64,000 nucleotides of DNA from CAVYXK01 sp963708245 (GCA_963708245.1 OY970201.1:6510001-6574000); one strand, 5' to 3'. Positions 50,571-58,891 are shown, counted from the first letter of the stretch. The notes: generated by a model from the sequence alone, not told the origin. Numbers and translations: made by a program.

Positions 50571-52999
50571 CGCGTGTTTCCTCCCTCATCGATCGTGCTG
50601 CGGATGCAGTCCGCTACAGCCAGATCCCAGGGCAGCGTCGGGTCGCGCTGAAGTGCCGCAGCGACGCGCGCCCGCAGGTCGTCAGGTAAGTCGCGCGATT
50701 CGGTATCGGCCTCTATCTCCGCACGTACCGACTCGACCAGTTGTTCGGTCGCAATCCGCTCCAGCACGCGGCGAGCGCATTGTTCAAGCACGGGTTGGTC
50801 AGGCAGGACCTTCGCAACGCCATTCTCGGTCAGCTTCCGTTCAACGAAGTCGATGAACTGCCGCGAATCCATCGCGTTCAACTCGACCCGAGCCTCTCTT
50901 AGAAATTCGATCTCATCCGGCGTCGCGCCGTGCCGGGCGAGGGTGTCGATGCGCGCGTCGAAGTCCTTGACCTCGACCGGTTCGCATTGCAGCCCCATCG
51001 CTTCGACATCGGCGAGCCGCAGCCCGAGGTCGATTAGCGTCACGTCGTTCTCGAATGTGTAGCGCCGGCCGGTGGTACCGAGGGTGCCGAAGATGCTGAA
51101 ACCCGTCACGTCGAAGTCGTGCAGCACCAGCACACGATCGAGATGGGGCGCGATCTGATCCAGCAGCAACCGCGCGGCGGTGACGCTCATTCCCTTGGTT
51201 GACATGATCGCTATGTCGAATTTTGCCGCGATGTTCGCATGAGCAAGCAATGGACCGAACCCCTCTTTCTCGACGAAGAGCACATTGCGATAGCGATGCT
51301 CGGGTCCGGAGGTCGGAAACAAGCGATCACCCCTCAGTTCGACGGCTCGACCGAAAGCCGGGCGCTGACCCAGATATTGGCGGACCTCGATGGTGCCGAG
51401 CGGGACTTCCCGCCCGGTGTGCGGCTCCGCGAACGCGCCGCGCGCATCGAAGACAACTTCCAAGTCGGCGCATTCGTCCGGGTGTTCCTCGACATAATCG
51501 GGCAGCAGGGTTTGGGTGAAGTACTTGTCGTTGAGTTTCTCTTTGCCGATCAGCGCGAGGATGCGTGGCCTAGCGGCATACATGATCTGCCGTGCGTTGG
51601 CGGGTAATGTGCCGCCTGCGCTGGCAGCGAGGTATGCTTCGGCCATCACCTGCCAGGCGGCATCCTTGATGCTCAACTTGTCCGCCGGACGGTCCATCAG
51701 GCGATGCGCCTGGCTGCACGCGCGACGGACGCACTCGATGATCGCTGCGCCGAACGGTGTGAGGTCAGGGGTCTTGCCGTCACCGGTGAGCTGCACATAC
51801 GGGACGATCAAACTGAGAATGATCTGGTAATCGCCCGTCGGGGCAGTCGCACCGCGCAACATACCACAGCCGCGCACGGTGATGCCGCTTGCGTCGGAAG
51901 AGCCCACAAGATGCGCGGCAATGGCAAGCGTCCGGTTGAGCAGAAGCGAGATTCGCAGCTTGCCGTTTCCTCGTGACAATGGATGGTCACAGTCCGCCCA
52001 CGCCTCGACAACGTATGGAATTCGGGCTCCGGAGATGGATCCTTCGCCCTCGCGACGACAATAAGCCATGTCGTATGCGTCGGGTCCGATGAACCCCAAG
52101 CGACCAGGCGGAATCGTCGGCTGCTCTCTCCGCAGCCGATCCAGCACGCCGGCCGCTTGGTTGAGCGTGAGAGTTTTGGCACAGCGGTTATCGGTGATCG
52201 GGAAGCCGAGATCGCGGCAGACCTCACCGACCATCGTCTCGGATGGCATCACGGACGCGAACAGCCGGAGTAAATCCCGAGGTCCGTACCAGTGCGGCGA
52301 TGACGGGCCGTCGTAGTGCCGCCCGTGTGGTGCGAGACAGATCGCGATGCGAGCGGCGCGGTCTGTCCCGCCCAGGTCGTTGTCAAGCTTGACGCGCACG
52401 ATCGTGCCTGGGCGCGCCGGCACGTCCGCATCCGATACGATACGGGTCAAGCCGGTGGTGCGGTCCACCCCCAGCTCGAAGCGATGACCGCGTGTTTCTA
52501 CCACCAGCTTCCCATTGGTAGCGGCAACGGCGCCCATGACGACGCGCAGGCCGTTCCCAAGCATCCCGCGCAGCGGCAGGCGTCGGAGCTTCGACGACAA
52601 GAGCGGCCGATTCACACAGAACAGTTTCGGCACCTGCTCAGGCGCGATGCCTGGACCGGTATCAGTCACGATCCACCATTTGCCTTCGTGTCGAAGCTCG
52701 ACCTCGCCATCGGGATCATGATCCAGCGCGTTATCGACGAGCTCCTTGAGCACGACCACGGCGATCTCATGCGGCAGGCATCCCGCTTTCTGCGGCAGGC
52801 TGGCGGGATCACAGAACAACTGCCAGTCGGAGCGTTCATAGATCAGCGCTTCGGCATTCCGCTCCCGCTCGCGCTGGCGCCGCTTGCGCTCGGCGGCGGA
52901 GAGCGGGCCGGCGGGCGATGTCACGTTCAAGCCGGGCAACTCACCGTGGTCAGTCCCGACCTTGGGCGTGACAGGAGCCTCGGGCGTCATGGTCGCCAC
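50567..52999 (-). CDS. Single-chain type IIB topoisomerase-like protein (Topo VI B-A fusion, Topo VIII-like)
   Basis: An 810-aa protein. The N-terminal GHKL ATPase resembles Topo VI-B: N box ELVDNALDH (86-94), G1 DTGPGI (113-118), G2 PLRGMLGNGLR (142-152), then a transducer-like region with GDGKTPDLTPF (407-416), whose Lys409 could be the switch lysine. The C-terminal half resembles Topo VI-A/Spo11: ANARQIMYAARPRIL (467-481) fits the winged-helix motif with Tyr474 at the catalytic position, and the Toprim domain shows NVLFVEKEGF (Glu577/579) and VLVLHDFDVTGFSIFG (DxD at 628-630). Fusions of this kind are known as Topo VIII on bacterial plasmids and integrated elements. It should relax or decatenate replicating element DNA. 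Confidence 0.75.
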   Translation of the reverse strand: MATMTPEAPVTPKVGTDHGELPGLNVTSPAGPLSAAERKRRQRERERNAEALIYERSDWQLFCDPASLPQKAGCLPHEIAVVVLKELVDNALDHDPDGEVELRHEGKWWIVTDTGPGIAPEQVPKLFCVNRPLLSSKLRRLPLRGMLGNGLRVVMGAVAATNGKLVVETRGHRFELGVDRTTGLTRIVSDADVPARPGTIVRVKLDNDLGGTDRAARIAICLAPHGRHYDGPSSPHWYGPRDLLRLFASVMPSETMVGEVCRDLGFPITDNRCAKTLTLNQAAGVLDRLRREQPTIPPGRLGFIGPDAYDMAYCRREGEGSISGARIPYVVEAWADCDHPLSRGNGKLRISLLLNRTLAIAAHLVGSSDASGITVRGCGMLRGATAPTGDYQIILSLIVPYVQLTGDGKTPDLTPFGAAIIECVRRACSQAHRLMDRPADKLSIKDAAWQVMAEAYLAASAGGTLPANARQIMYAARPRILALIGKEKLNDKYFTQTLLPDYVEEHPDECADLEVVFDARGAFAEPHTGREVPLGTIEVRQYLGQRPAFGRAVELRGDRLFPTSGPEHRYRNVLFVEKEGFGPLLAHANIAAKFDIAIMSTKGMSVTAARLLLDQIAPHLDRVLVLHDFDVTGFSIFGTLGTTGRRYTFENDVTLIDLGLRLADVEAMGLQCEPVEVKDFDARIDTLARHGATPDEIEFLREARVELNAMDSRQFIDFVERKLTENGVAKVLPDQPVLEQCARRVLERIATEQLVESVRAEIEADTESRDLPDDLRARVAAALQRDPTLPWDLAVADCIRSTIDEGGNTR

Positions 53000-53057
53000 C
53001 AGGTCGACCGGGGGAGGGCGCGGCGGGGGCAGGCGGCGGGCAGTTTGGGTGCGGTGC

Positions 53058-53165
53058 CAGAGGCAGGTGCAGAGGTACGCAGAGGCTGGTGGGGTAAATC
53101 ACCGTATGCGTACGCGCGCCCGTATACGGCCATATACCCCCGCTGCCTCTGCGTACCTCTGCACC
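53058..53165. other. Candidate replication origin/operator: 21-bp inverted repeat with nested palindromes
   Basis: A perfect 21-bp inverted repeat (53066-53086 and 53145-53165) encloses a 58-base loop with two full palindromes, GCGTACGC (53108-53115) and CCGTATACGG (53120-53129). CAGAGG occurs three times in the left part (53058, 53070, 53080), and its complement CCTCTG twice at the right (53146, 53156), with 10-12 base spacing. It lies in the only real gap of the replication operon, between the primase stop and the topoisomerase start. P4 primases bind short repeats at their origins, so an origin role is plausible. Confidence 0.5.
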
Positions 53166-53171
53166 CCCCGG

Positions 53172-55463
53172 TCATGGGGGCATCCATGGGGGCGGCTGGG
53201 GCGACATGACGGCGAGCCCATCCCAGCCGGCGCGGCCGGTTCTGGCCATCCGCCGGGTCAGCTCCGGTCGGGCGTCAAGCGCCTTGGCCAGCTCCTTGCG
53301 TTGGCCGACACGTTCGCCGTTGGCCTCGGCCCAGGCTTTCCAGGAGGCGAACAGGTTGACCAGGGTGTCGTAGTAGGACTTGCCCACCCAGCAGCATTCC
53401 GTGAGCCAGGCGGTGAGGCTGTCCTCGTCGATCAGGTAAGCCGCCGTGGCATCGGTCACCGTCTTCGGCGGGTTGAGACCATCGCGCTGCCAGGCAACGC
53501 ATCCGTCGATCATCCAGCGGAGGATGCCCGGATATTCGGCTTTCAGCTTCTCGCCGAGCTTGGGATCGCGGTCCGCAGGTGGGATCGTCACGGTGAATGG
53601 GATCAGGTGGAATCGCCGCCGGGTCGCTTCATCGACACCGCGCAGCATGGGCTTGTGATTGCCGCAGATCATGATCTTGAATTGCGGCGCATAGGTGAAG
53701 AAGTTTTCCCGCATGAACCGCGCGGTGATCAGATCGCCGCCTGTCATCATCTTCAGCTTGGAGATCGCCCAGGAACGGCCTTCCTCGGTCTCTTGTGCAA
53801 TTACGCAACGCACCCCGCGTAGCATGGCGAGATCAGTCGGATGCTGCTCCGTCTGGCTGGCTGTGAACGTGCTGATGGGCGCCACCGCAGCATAGCCGGC
53901 CGGGCCGACGCCCAAGATCCCGAGCAGCACATTTGCGAAGGTCCCTTTGCCATTCGCGCCGGTGCCAAAACCAAAGAACAGCGCATGCTCCTCGACGCTG
54001 CCGGTCAGCATGTAGCCACACACGCGTTGAAGATAGGCGACCATCTGCGGATCGCCGGCCATGATGCGGTCAAGGAACTTGCACCAGATCGGACAGTCGG
54101 CGGTTTCCGCCGCCGCAACCGTCGTCATCCGAGTCGCGTAATCTTCCTTGTGATGGGATCGGCTTGGTGTAATCGCATCTCGCAGGTCGCAACTGTCGAG
54201 AGGCGTATTCAGCAGCAGTGGGTCAGCATCGAAAACGGCCGAGGGAAGTACATGCTTCGCATGGTGGCGTGCCAGCCGCTCGATCGCCGCAACCGCCGCA
54301 GCCTTGTTGATCATCGCAGCGATCTTGTAACCGCCGCTCGGTATCATAGAGATCGCGACATTGCCTTCGCGAGCACAGATCGCGCGGGCAGCGTCGAATA
54401 CAGTTACTGCATGATCCTCGCGCCAGCGCCCGGCCCGCCAGCTCAACCACATGCCCCATTCGTGCACATAGACCAGGTCGGGGTGTTCGGCGGTGAATAG
54501 GTGGGCGAGCGCGTTCTCGCTGAAGCGCAGCGGCACATCCGGGTCTGTGACTGCGGTCTGCGACCAGAGGCGTTCGAAGTACCGCTCATCGCCGGCGTCC
54601 GCCTTCTCCCGTCCGGCGCCGTGCTCCCATTCGATCAGCACCGTGCGCATCTCGGCGTAGGTAAAGCCGGCTGCTTTCAGCATTGCGCCCAGGCTGAAAT
54701 CGCGTGCGCTGCGCGAAGTATCCTTCAGATGCTCGACACCGCCTTCATAGCGCTCGCGCAAGCGCTTGCGGCGCTTGAGCGCGGCATCGAGCTTCTTCTG
54801 CAGTTCAGCTCGATCAATGGGCTGATCGGGTTCTGCAGGTGCCCCGGGCGGCCCTTTGCCGCTGTGTGGAGACGGAAAGAACCGAGCAAGCTGGTTCAAA
54901 GTGAGCAAGTCGATCAGTGCCAGCTCGTTGGGGTTCTCCATCCATCGGTCGCCGGTGGTGGTGAAGAACCTCGCCGCGGCGTAGAACTCGATGGCCGGCC
55001 CGTGTTCGGCGCCGTTGCTGCCGATCGAGCGCTTGCAGCCCCATTTGTCTTCATCCACGCCGATCAGGCGGAGGAACGGGCGCACGTTGCTGGTGGCGAT
55101 GTAGAAGAACAGCTTGATGCCGCCGCCGCTTGGTGAAATCTCCGCATAGGTCGGCAGCAGAGAGAGGATCGCCTGCGCCCAGGGGAGCGGGTTGCGGGCG
55201 GTGTCGAAGCAACTGTCGAGATCAATGCCGACGAGGTATCGATCGTCGCCAAGATCGCCGAGCTCGATGCCGACGCCGTCATAGGCCCGGAGCTTGCGCA
55301 GATGTTCGGCGTCGATCCACGTCAACCAGGTCTCTGGATTGTTGGACTCGGCGGCGTATCCGCGATCGCCAACGGGAAGCTTGGTCGCCTTGCCCTTGCG
55401 AATAACCGTGTGCCACGCGACCCATCGCTTCGCCTCAGCCCATGGGTCGAGGGCGGTGGTCAC
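53172..55463 (-). CDS. P4-family primase-polymerase / SF3 helicase
   Basis: A 763-aa replication initiator. The N-terminal archaeo-eukaryotic-type primase-polymerase domain has VGIDLDSCFD (metal-binding Asp81/83) and ISPSGGGIKLFF, then EFYAAARFFTTTGD. The middle matches the D5_N/DUF5906 region (VYVHEWGMWLSWRAGRWRED). The C-terminal SF3 helicase shows Walker A FGTGANGKGTF (about 500-509), Walker B GVRCVIAQETEEG, sensor IMICGNHKP and Arg finger DEATRRRF. Primase plus helicase in one chain is the P4 alpha arrangement and allows origin-specific, host-independent initiation. The start overlaps the SpoVG-like gene's stop. Confidence 0.92.
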   Translation of the reverse strand: MTTALDPWAEAKRWVAWHTVIRKGKATKLPVGDRGYAAESNNPETWLTWIDAEHLRKLRAYDGVGIELGDLGDDRYLVGIDLDSCFDTARNPLPWAQAILSLLPTYAEISPSGGGIKLFFYIATSNVRPFLRLIGVDEDKWGCKRSIGSNGAEHGPAIEFYAAARFFTTTGDRWMENPNELALIDLLTLNQLARFFPSPHSGKGPPGAPAEPDQPIDRAELQKKLDAALKRRKRLRERYEGGVEHLKDTSRSARDFSLGAMLKAAGFTYAEMRTVLIEWEHGAGREKADAGDERYFERLWSQTAVTDPDVPLRFSENALAHLFTAEHPDLVYVHEWGMWLSWRAGRWREDHAVTVFDAARAICAREGNVAISMIPSGGYKIAAMINKAAAVAAIERLARHHAKHVLPSAVFDADPLLLNTPLDSCDLRDAITPSRSHHKEDYATRMTTVAAAETADCPIWCKFLDRIMAGDPQMVAYLQRVCGYMLTGSVEEHALFFGFGTGANGKGTFANVLLGILGVGPAGYAAVAPISTFTASQTEQHPTDLAMLRGVRCVIAQETEEGRSWAISKLKMMTGGDLITARFMRENFFTYAPQFKIMICGNHKPMLRGVDEATRRRFHLIPFTVTIPPADRDPKLGEKLKAEYPGILRWMIDGCVAWQRDGLNPPKTVTDATAAYLIDEDSLTAWLTECCWVGKSYYDTLVNLFASWKAWAEANGERVGQRKELAKALDARPELTRRMARTGRAGWDGLAVMSPQPPPWMPP

Positions 55464-55783
55464 GACGCGAGTGCCTCGGGCTCGCGAGCTTTGACCAGCA
55501 CGACGACCGCCGTGCTGATCCGATCGCGTACGTCGCGGTCGGGTATCTCGACGATCGGCGTGTATTTTCGCTTGCCTCGATCATCGAGAAGCACCTGACC
55601 GGCCTGGCTGACTTGAGGCTTGCCAGGGAGCAGCGCGTAGCAGGTCTCGCCGCTCTTGTGCACGTGGAGGTCGTGAATAACGAGGCCGGGCGGGTCGAGC
55701 CTGATGCTGGCGAAACCGCGCAGCGTGCCCTGCCGCTGGCGTCGCCAGTCCAGTAGTTTCAGCCGGCCGTTGTCGGAGGCCAT
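55460..55783 (-). CDS. SpoVG-like small protein
   Basis: A 107-aa protein. GTLRGFASIRLDPPGLVIHDLHVHKSGETCYALLPGKPQV...KRKYTPIVEI resembles the SpoVG fold (LRGFA.I.L..GL.I.DL.V...G....LP.K), a small nucleic-acid-binding family also found in phage replication modules. Similarity is judged by eye, so the assignment is moderate. Its stop overlaps the primase start by four bases; it is probably a single-strand DNA-binding or regulatory helper. Confidence 0.55.
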   Translation of the reverse strand: MASDNGRLKLLDWRRQRQGTLRGFASIRLDPPGLVIHDLHVHKSGETCYALLPGKPQVSQAGQVLLDDRGKRKYTPIVEIPDRDVRDRISTAVVVLVKAREPEALAS

Positions 55784-55792
55784 GGCGGCGGC

Positions 55793-56134
55793 CTATGGGG
55801 TCGGGTTCTCCTCGCCCCGAGCGGATCCTCTGGGCACACCTCGCCGGCGCCGCGGCCGCAGCGCACGTGCCGCCGCACGTTTGTCCTCGCGCAGCCCCCT
55901 CTTGCGCGCCAGCTCCGCCTGACGGAGCGCGGAGGGGATGCCGACTGGCGTCTTCGTCTCTGCCGCCTCGTGGAGCAGGCGAAGACCGGCCCAGACATCG
56001 ATCCACCTGCGGTTCTCGATCTCGACGGTCGGCAGGACCCCGGCCTCGATCAATTCGAGAGAGTATGAACGGCCCAATCCCGAAACGTTACACCAGACGC
56101 GAAGCGAGCCGAAATGCGGGACACCTTCGAACAT
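55793..56134 (-). CDS. Small HTH-like protein, first gene of the replication operon
   Basis: A 113-aa protein from ATG 56134. LRVWCNVSGLGRSYSLELIEAGVLPTVEIENRRWIDVWAGLRLLHE has the order of an excisionase/MerR-like helix-turn-helix with a wing (GLGRSYSLELIEAG..PTVEI..RRWI). The C-terminus is strongly basic (LRPRRRRGVPRGSARG). It is a candidate regulator or excisionase. Two palindromes lie 86 to 190 bases upstream, as expected for an autoregulated operon. An upstream in-frame ATG at 56200 is less likely. Confidence 0.5.
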   Translation of the reverse strand: MFEGVPHFGSLRVWCNVSGLGRSYSLELIEAGVLPTVEIENRRWIDVWAGLRLLHEAAETKTPVGIPSALRQAELARKRGLREDKRAAARALRPRRRRGVPRGSARGEENPTP

Positions 56135-56219
56135 TGTCCTGCCCTCGATGATGCATATCGAGGCGTTCCAAATACACATCTCGTGAGCGTTGAGAACCAC
56201 CCCAGACGAAGATTTTTGC

Positions 56220-56324
56220 TGCTAATTGCCAGGAACTAATTAGCAGAATCCATTGGGGCTGCGAAAGGGCAGTGGGTTTCTGCGGGCTGCCGCTGCTGCT
56301 AATAGGTTTCTAGCAATTAGCAGC
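56220..56324. promoter_or_regulatory. Twin palindromic operators upstream of the replication operon
   Basis: Palindrome 1 is TGCTAATT-N10-AATTAGCA (56220-56245); palindrome 2 is GCTGCTAAT-N12-ATTAGCAGC (56295-56324). Both share the TGCTAAT half site, with centres about 77 bases apart, in an AT-richer gap between the 253-aa gene and the operon. This is the classical layout of a repressor-controlled promoter. Confidence 0.6.
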
Positions 56325-56333
56325 ATTCCGCCA

Positions 56334-57095
56334 TCATTTCGAAAGGTGCTGCCTTATCTTCGCCCGCAAGGTGCTGTCGCCCGGCACCTTCGACCATACT
56401 CCCCTGCTCACCCGCTTCTGGCACCAGCGTTTCATCGGCTCCAGCAAGTCCGCAACCCCGCTTCCCTCTTTGGTTATGCGCTGTAACTCCGACTGGAACT
56501 GATCCCAGTTGTATTGCACAGGTCGCCCGCTCGATGTCTCGGCATCGGCCGCTCGGCGCGGCGGCGGGGTGACACGCAGATCGCACCATCCGACGGTGCC
56601 GGGATTGAAGCGCGGGCAGGCGAAGTTGGTGGCCACGTTGAATTGCAATGTGCTCAATTCGTCGGCCCGCAACGACCGATAATCCGAGCCCGGCACGAGC
56701 GGCCAGGGCTTGCTGACGACGCCGACCTCACTATTGAGCACAGCGTCTTGCAGTAAAGCCATCATTCGATCCACATGAATCCGGTCGATGTGTCGCGGCT
56801 GTTCGCCGTCCAGGAAGGCCGATATCGGCCCGGCAAGATCGCGCATCAGATAATCGAAGAGTGGCAGGCCAGGTCCGCCGGTGAAGTCGGGATGGCCCGG
56901 CATGCCGAGCGCCAATATGTAGATCTGTCTACCCGACAACAGACGCGGCGGTCTGAGATCGGAACCGATCAGACGGTCGATCTCGATGCCACCGTGCACG
57001 CCGCGCAGGATAATCAGGCATCGGCCCTCGGCGTCGGTGCGATCCCAGATGCGAGCTGTATACGGCCAGCTTATATCTGGCCGTAGCGGTGACAT
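56334..57095 (-). CDS. Hypothetical 253-aa element protein
   Basis: Lies between integrase and the twin palindromes. No family recognised. Segments include DRTDAEGRCLIILRGVHGGIEIDRLIGSDLRPPRLLSGRQIYILALGMPGH, PLFDYLMRDLAGPISAFLDGEQPRHIDRIHVDRMMALLQDAVLNSEVGVV, and a basic C-terminus (MKRWCQKRVSRGVWSKVPGDSTLRAKIRQHLSK) that may bind nucleic acid. A role in regulation or replication control is possible but not shown by sequence. Confidence 0.5.
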   Translation of the reverse strand: MSPLRPDISWPYTARIWDRTDAEGRCLIILRGVHGGIEIDRLIGSDLRPPRLLSGRQIYILALGMPGHPDFTGGPGLPLFDYLMRDLAGPISAFLDGEQPRHIDRIHVDRMMALLQDAVLNSEVGVVSKPWPLVPGSDYRSLRADELSTLQFNVATNFACPRFNPGTVGWCDLRVTPPPRRAADAETSSGRPVQYNWDQFQSELQRITKEGSGVADLLEPMKRWCQKRVSRGVWSKVPGDSTLRAKIRQHLSK

Positions 57096-57162
57096 GGGCT
57101 TCCTCCATGATCACGGTCAGCCGTGGCGCGGAGAGGTGACAGTCTCCGGGCCACGGCGCAGC

Positions 57163-58377
57163 CTATGCCGAGTGAATGAGCTGCACCACTTCCGCCCTCG
57201 CGAGATACATGCACCAGTCGTCCATCAGCGCGCGACGCTTGATGAACAGATCGCCGCGGCGGTAGGCGCGCTCCACCTTGTCGCCGGCTACGTGTGCGAG
57301 CGCCTGCTCAACCACGTGATTCGGGTGATGCGTCGCCTCTGCCGCCCAATCCCGAAACGTGCTGCGGAACCCGTGCACGGTCACGTCCTGCCCCATGCCG
57401 CGCAGCACACCGATGAGGCGGTTGTCGGCCATCGGCCGGGAGGGCGCGACCGTCGAGGGAAACACCAGTGCCCCGAGCTCGCGGGTGGCCTTGACGCGAT
57501 CGAGCAGCGCCAGCGCGGCGGCGCAGAGCGGCACGCGATGCGCCTGGCCGCCCTTCATGCGCTGCGGCGCGAGCGTCCAGATCGCCGCCTTGATATCGAT
57601 CTCATCCCAGGTCGCTTCGCGCACCTCGCCGCTGCGGGCGGCGGTAAGGATGCCGAATTCGAGGCACCGCTCGGCCATTCCCTCGTGCTCGCGCAAGCTG
57701 GCGATGAAAGCGGGAGCCTCCCGCCAATCCAACGCCGCGTGATGCTTCACCACCACCTTGAGCTTCCCTTTGGCGGGCAGCAGCAGTTTCAGATGCCCGC
57801 GCCAGGTCGCTGGGTTCGGTCCATCGCGCCAGCCCAGCACCTTGCTGTAGTCGAGGATGCGCTCGATCCCGAGCCGCACGTGATCCATCGTATCCACCGC
57901 TCGGTTCCAATGCGGAGTGAGGATGGCAAGCATGTCCTCGGTGGTGATCGCGCTGACCGCCTTCTCGCCGATCAGGGGCATGGCGTACTTCGCGAGCCTG
58001 CGGCGCCATTGCCGCCGCACCACCTGGGAGCGCCAGCCGGTTTCGTGCGCGGCGATATAGCTCGCCGCGGCGGCGCTGAACGTCGTCGCGTGCGCCTGTC
58101 GCTGTTCCTCGGCCGCCGCCGAGGCGTCGCGGTGATCGAGCGGGTCGATGCCTTGCTCGAGCAGTTCGCGTGCAGCGTCGGCGTCCGCACGAACGTTCTT
58201 GGGGTTGCGGCCCCGCTTGCCGAGACCCATGGCGTGCGAGACGCCGTGCCGCATGTAGATGAACTGCCAGGTGCCGCCGGCCGGGCGCTCCTTGGGGATG
58301 ACCAGATAGAGATTGTTATCATCCCGGTACTTTCCTGGCACCCGGTGCTCTTTGATGAAGGTGCGTGACAAACCCAT
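57163..58377 (-). CDS. int: Tyrosine integrase, P4 type (DUF4102 arm domain)
   Basis: A 404-aa recombinase. The N-terminal arm-binding domain (KYRDDNNLYLVIPKERPAGGTWQFIYMRHGVSHAMGLG) is the DUF4102 type, then a core-binding SAM-like domain (100-200). Catalytic residues: Arg248 in TAARSGEVREATW, His335 and Arg338 in VHGFRSTFRDWA, His362 in ALAHVAGD, Tyr372 in VERAYRRGD. P4-type integrases usually target tRNA genes, but no tRNA or duplicated end is visible at 58400-58560. Confidence 0.93.
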   Translation of the reverse strand: MGLSRTFIKEHRVPGKYRDDNNLYLVIPKERPAGGTWQFIYMRHGVSHAMGLGKRGRNPKNVRADADAARELLEQGIDPLDHRDASAAAEEQRQAHATTFSAAAASYIAAHETGWRSQVVRRQWRRRLAKYAMPLIGEKAVSAITTEDMLAILTPHWNRAVDTMDHVRLGIERILDYSKVLGWRDGPNPATWRGHLKLLLPAKGKLKVVVKHHAALDWREAPAFIASLREHEGMAERCLEFGILTAARSGEVREATWDEIDIKAAIWTLAPQRMKGGQAHRVPLCAAALALLDRVKATRELGALVFPSTVAPSRPMADNRLIGVLRGMGQDVTVHGFRSTFRDWAAEATHHPNHVVEQALAHVAGDKVERAYRRGDLFIKRRALMDDWCMYLARAEVVQLIHSA

Positions 58378-58565
58378 GGTGTTTTTGCCTCTCGTTGGCC
58401 GGTGGCCCGTTGCGGAGGCGGTATTCTGTTCCCAAAGTCCATTCCCAAATTCCCCAGCCGGAGGGGCGAATGTAGGCTGATGGCGGCGGCATGTCTATGC
58501 CGGTAATACATTGAAATCATTGGACTGGGTGGATTGAGGCGGATGGGGGCGGGAGGGTGGGCGCG

Positions 58566-58856
58566 TTATTTCATTGCCCAGTGCGGCGAGGTCTCGGGGG
58601 CGACGGCGGTACGCAGGCAGTCCCGGGAATGCTCGGAGGCGGCGATGTAGTCGGCGGCGATCTCGGCCTCGATGGCGTTGCCCGGGGTGAGCGCGGCGAT
58701 CCGGGCGATGATGGCATTGTCGCGGCGGGCGAGGTGTTCAGGGCTGTTGTCGGGCGGCGAGGGGAGGATATCGCGGAGAGTGTAGACGAGATGGTAGTAA
58801 GCGTCGGCCGACAGGCGGTCGGCGAGGGCGGTGAGGTTTGGGTCGGCTGCGGACAT
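58566..58856 (-). CDS. Truncated paralog of the 9.9-kb hypothetical protein
   Basis: A 96-aa protein whose whole length aligns with residues 1-115 of the protein at 9222-9929: NLTALADRLSADAYYHLVYTL, PEHLARRDNAIIARIAALTPGNAIEAEIAADYIAASEHSRDCLR, ending PHWAMK where the longer one continues WAQKCRAQ. It lacks the Gln/Arg helix and Pro-rich tail, so it is either a short family type or cut at the border of the integrated element. Its promoter matches that of the long copy. Confidence 0.6.
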   Translation of the reverse strand: MSAADPNLTALADRLSADAYYHLVYTLRDILPSPPDNSPEHLARRDNAIIARIAALTPGNAIEAEIAADYIAASEHSRDCLRTAVAPETSPHWAMK

Positions 58857-58862
58857 GTTGCG

Positions 58863-58891
58863 CGTATAGCATAAGTTTGTGTGCTTGTCAA
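58863..58891 (-). promoter_or_regulatory. Leaderless promoter of the truncated paralog
   Basis: Minus strand: TTGACA (58891-58886), 17-base spacer ending TGC, TATACG (58868-58863), then six bases to the ATG. Same geometry and partial sequence identity with the promoter at 9937-9965. Confidence 0.6.

Larger units (their letters stand above)
49628..58500 (-). mobile_element. Integrated P4-like element with primase-helicase and Topo VI-like replication module
   Basis: Eight genes, all on the minus strand: P4-type integrase at the right, a 253-aa protein, HTH-like 113-aa protein, SpoVG-like protein, primase-polymerase/helicase, fused type IIB topoisomerase, a 213-aa protein and a zinc-ribbon protein. 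It lacks capsid, tail, conjugation or relaxase genes, so it resembles a satellite or an integrated plasmid. Borders are estimates: neither att core has been found. The short direct repeats TTCCCAAA at 58429 and 58442, upstream of the integrase, may be integrase arm sites. Confidence 0.75.

Noticed and set aside
56986..58368. 460-aa plus-strand frame opposite the integrase
   Set aside because: It is antisense to int and part of the 253-aa gene, with His/Arg-rich shadow composition.
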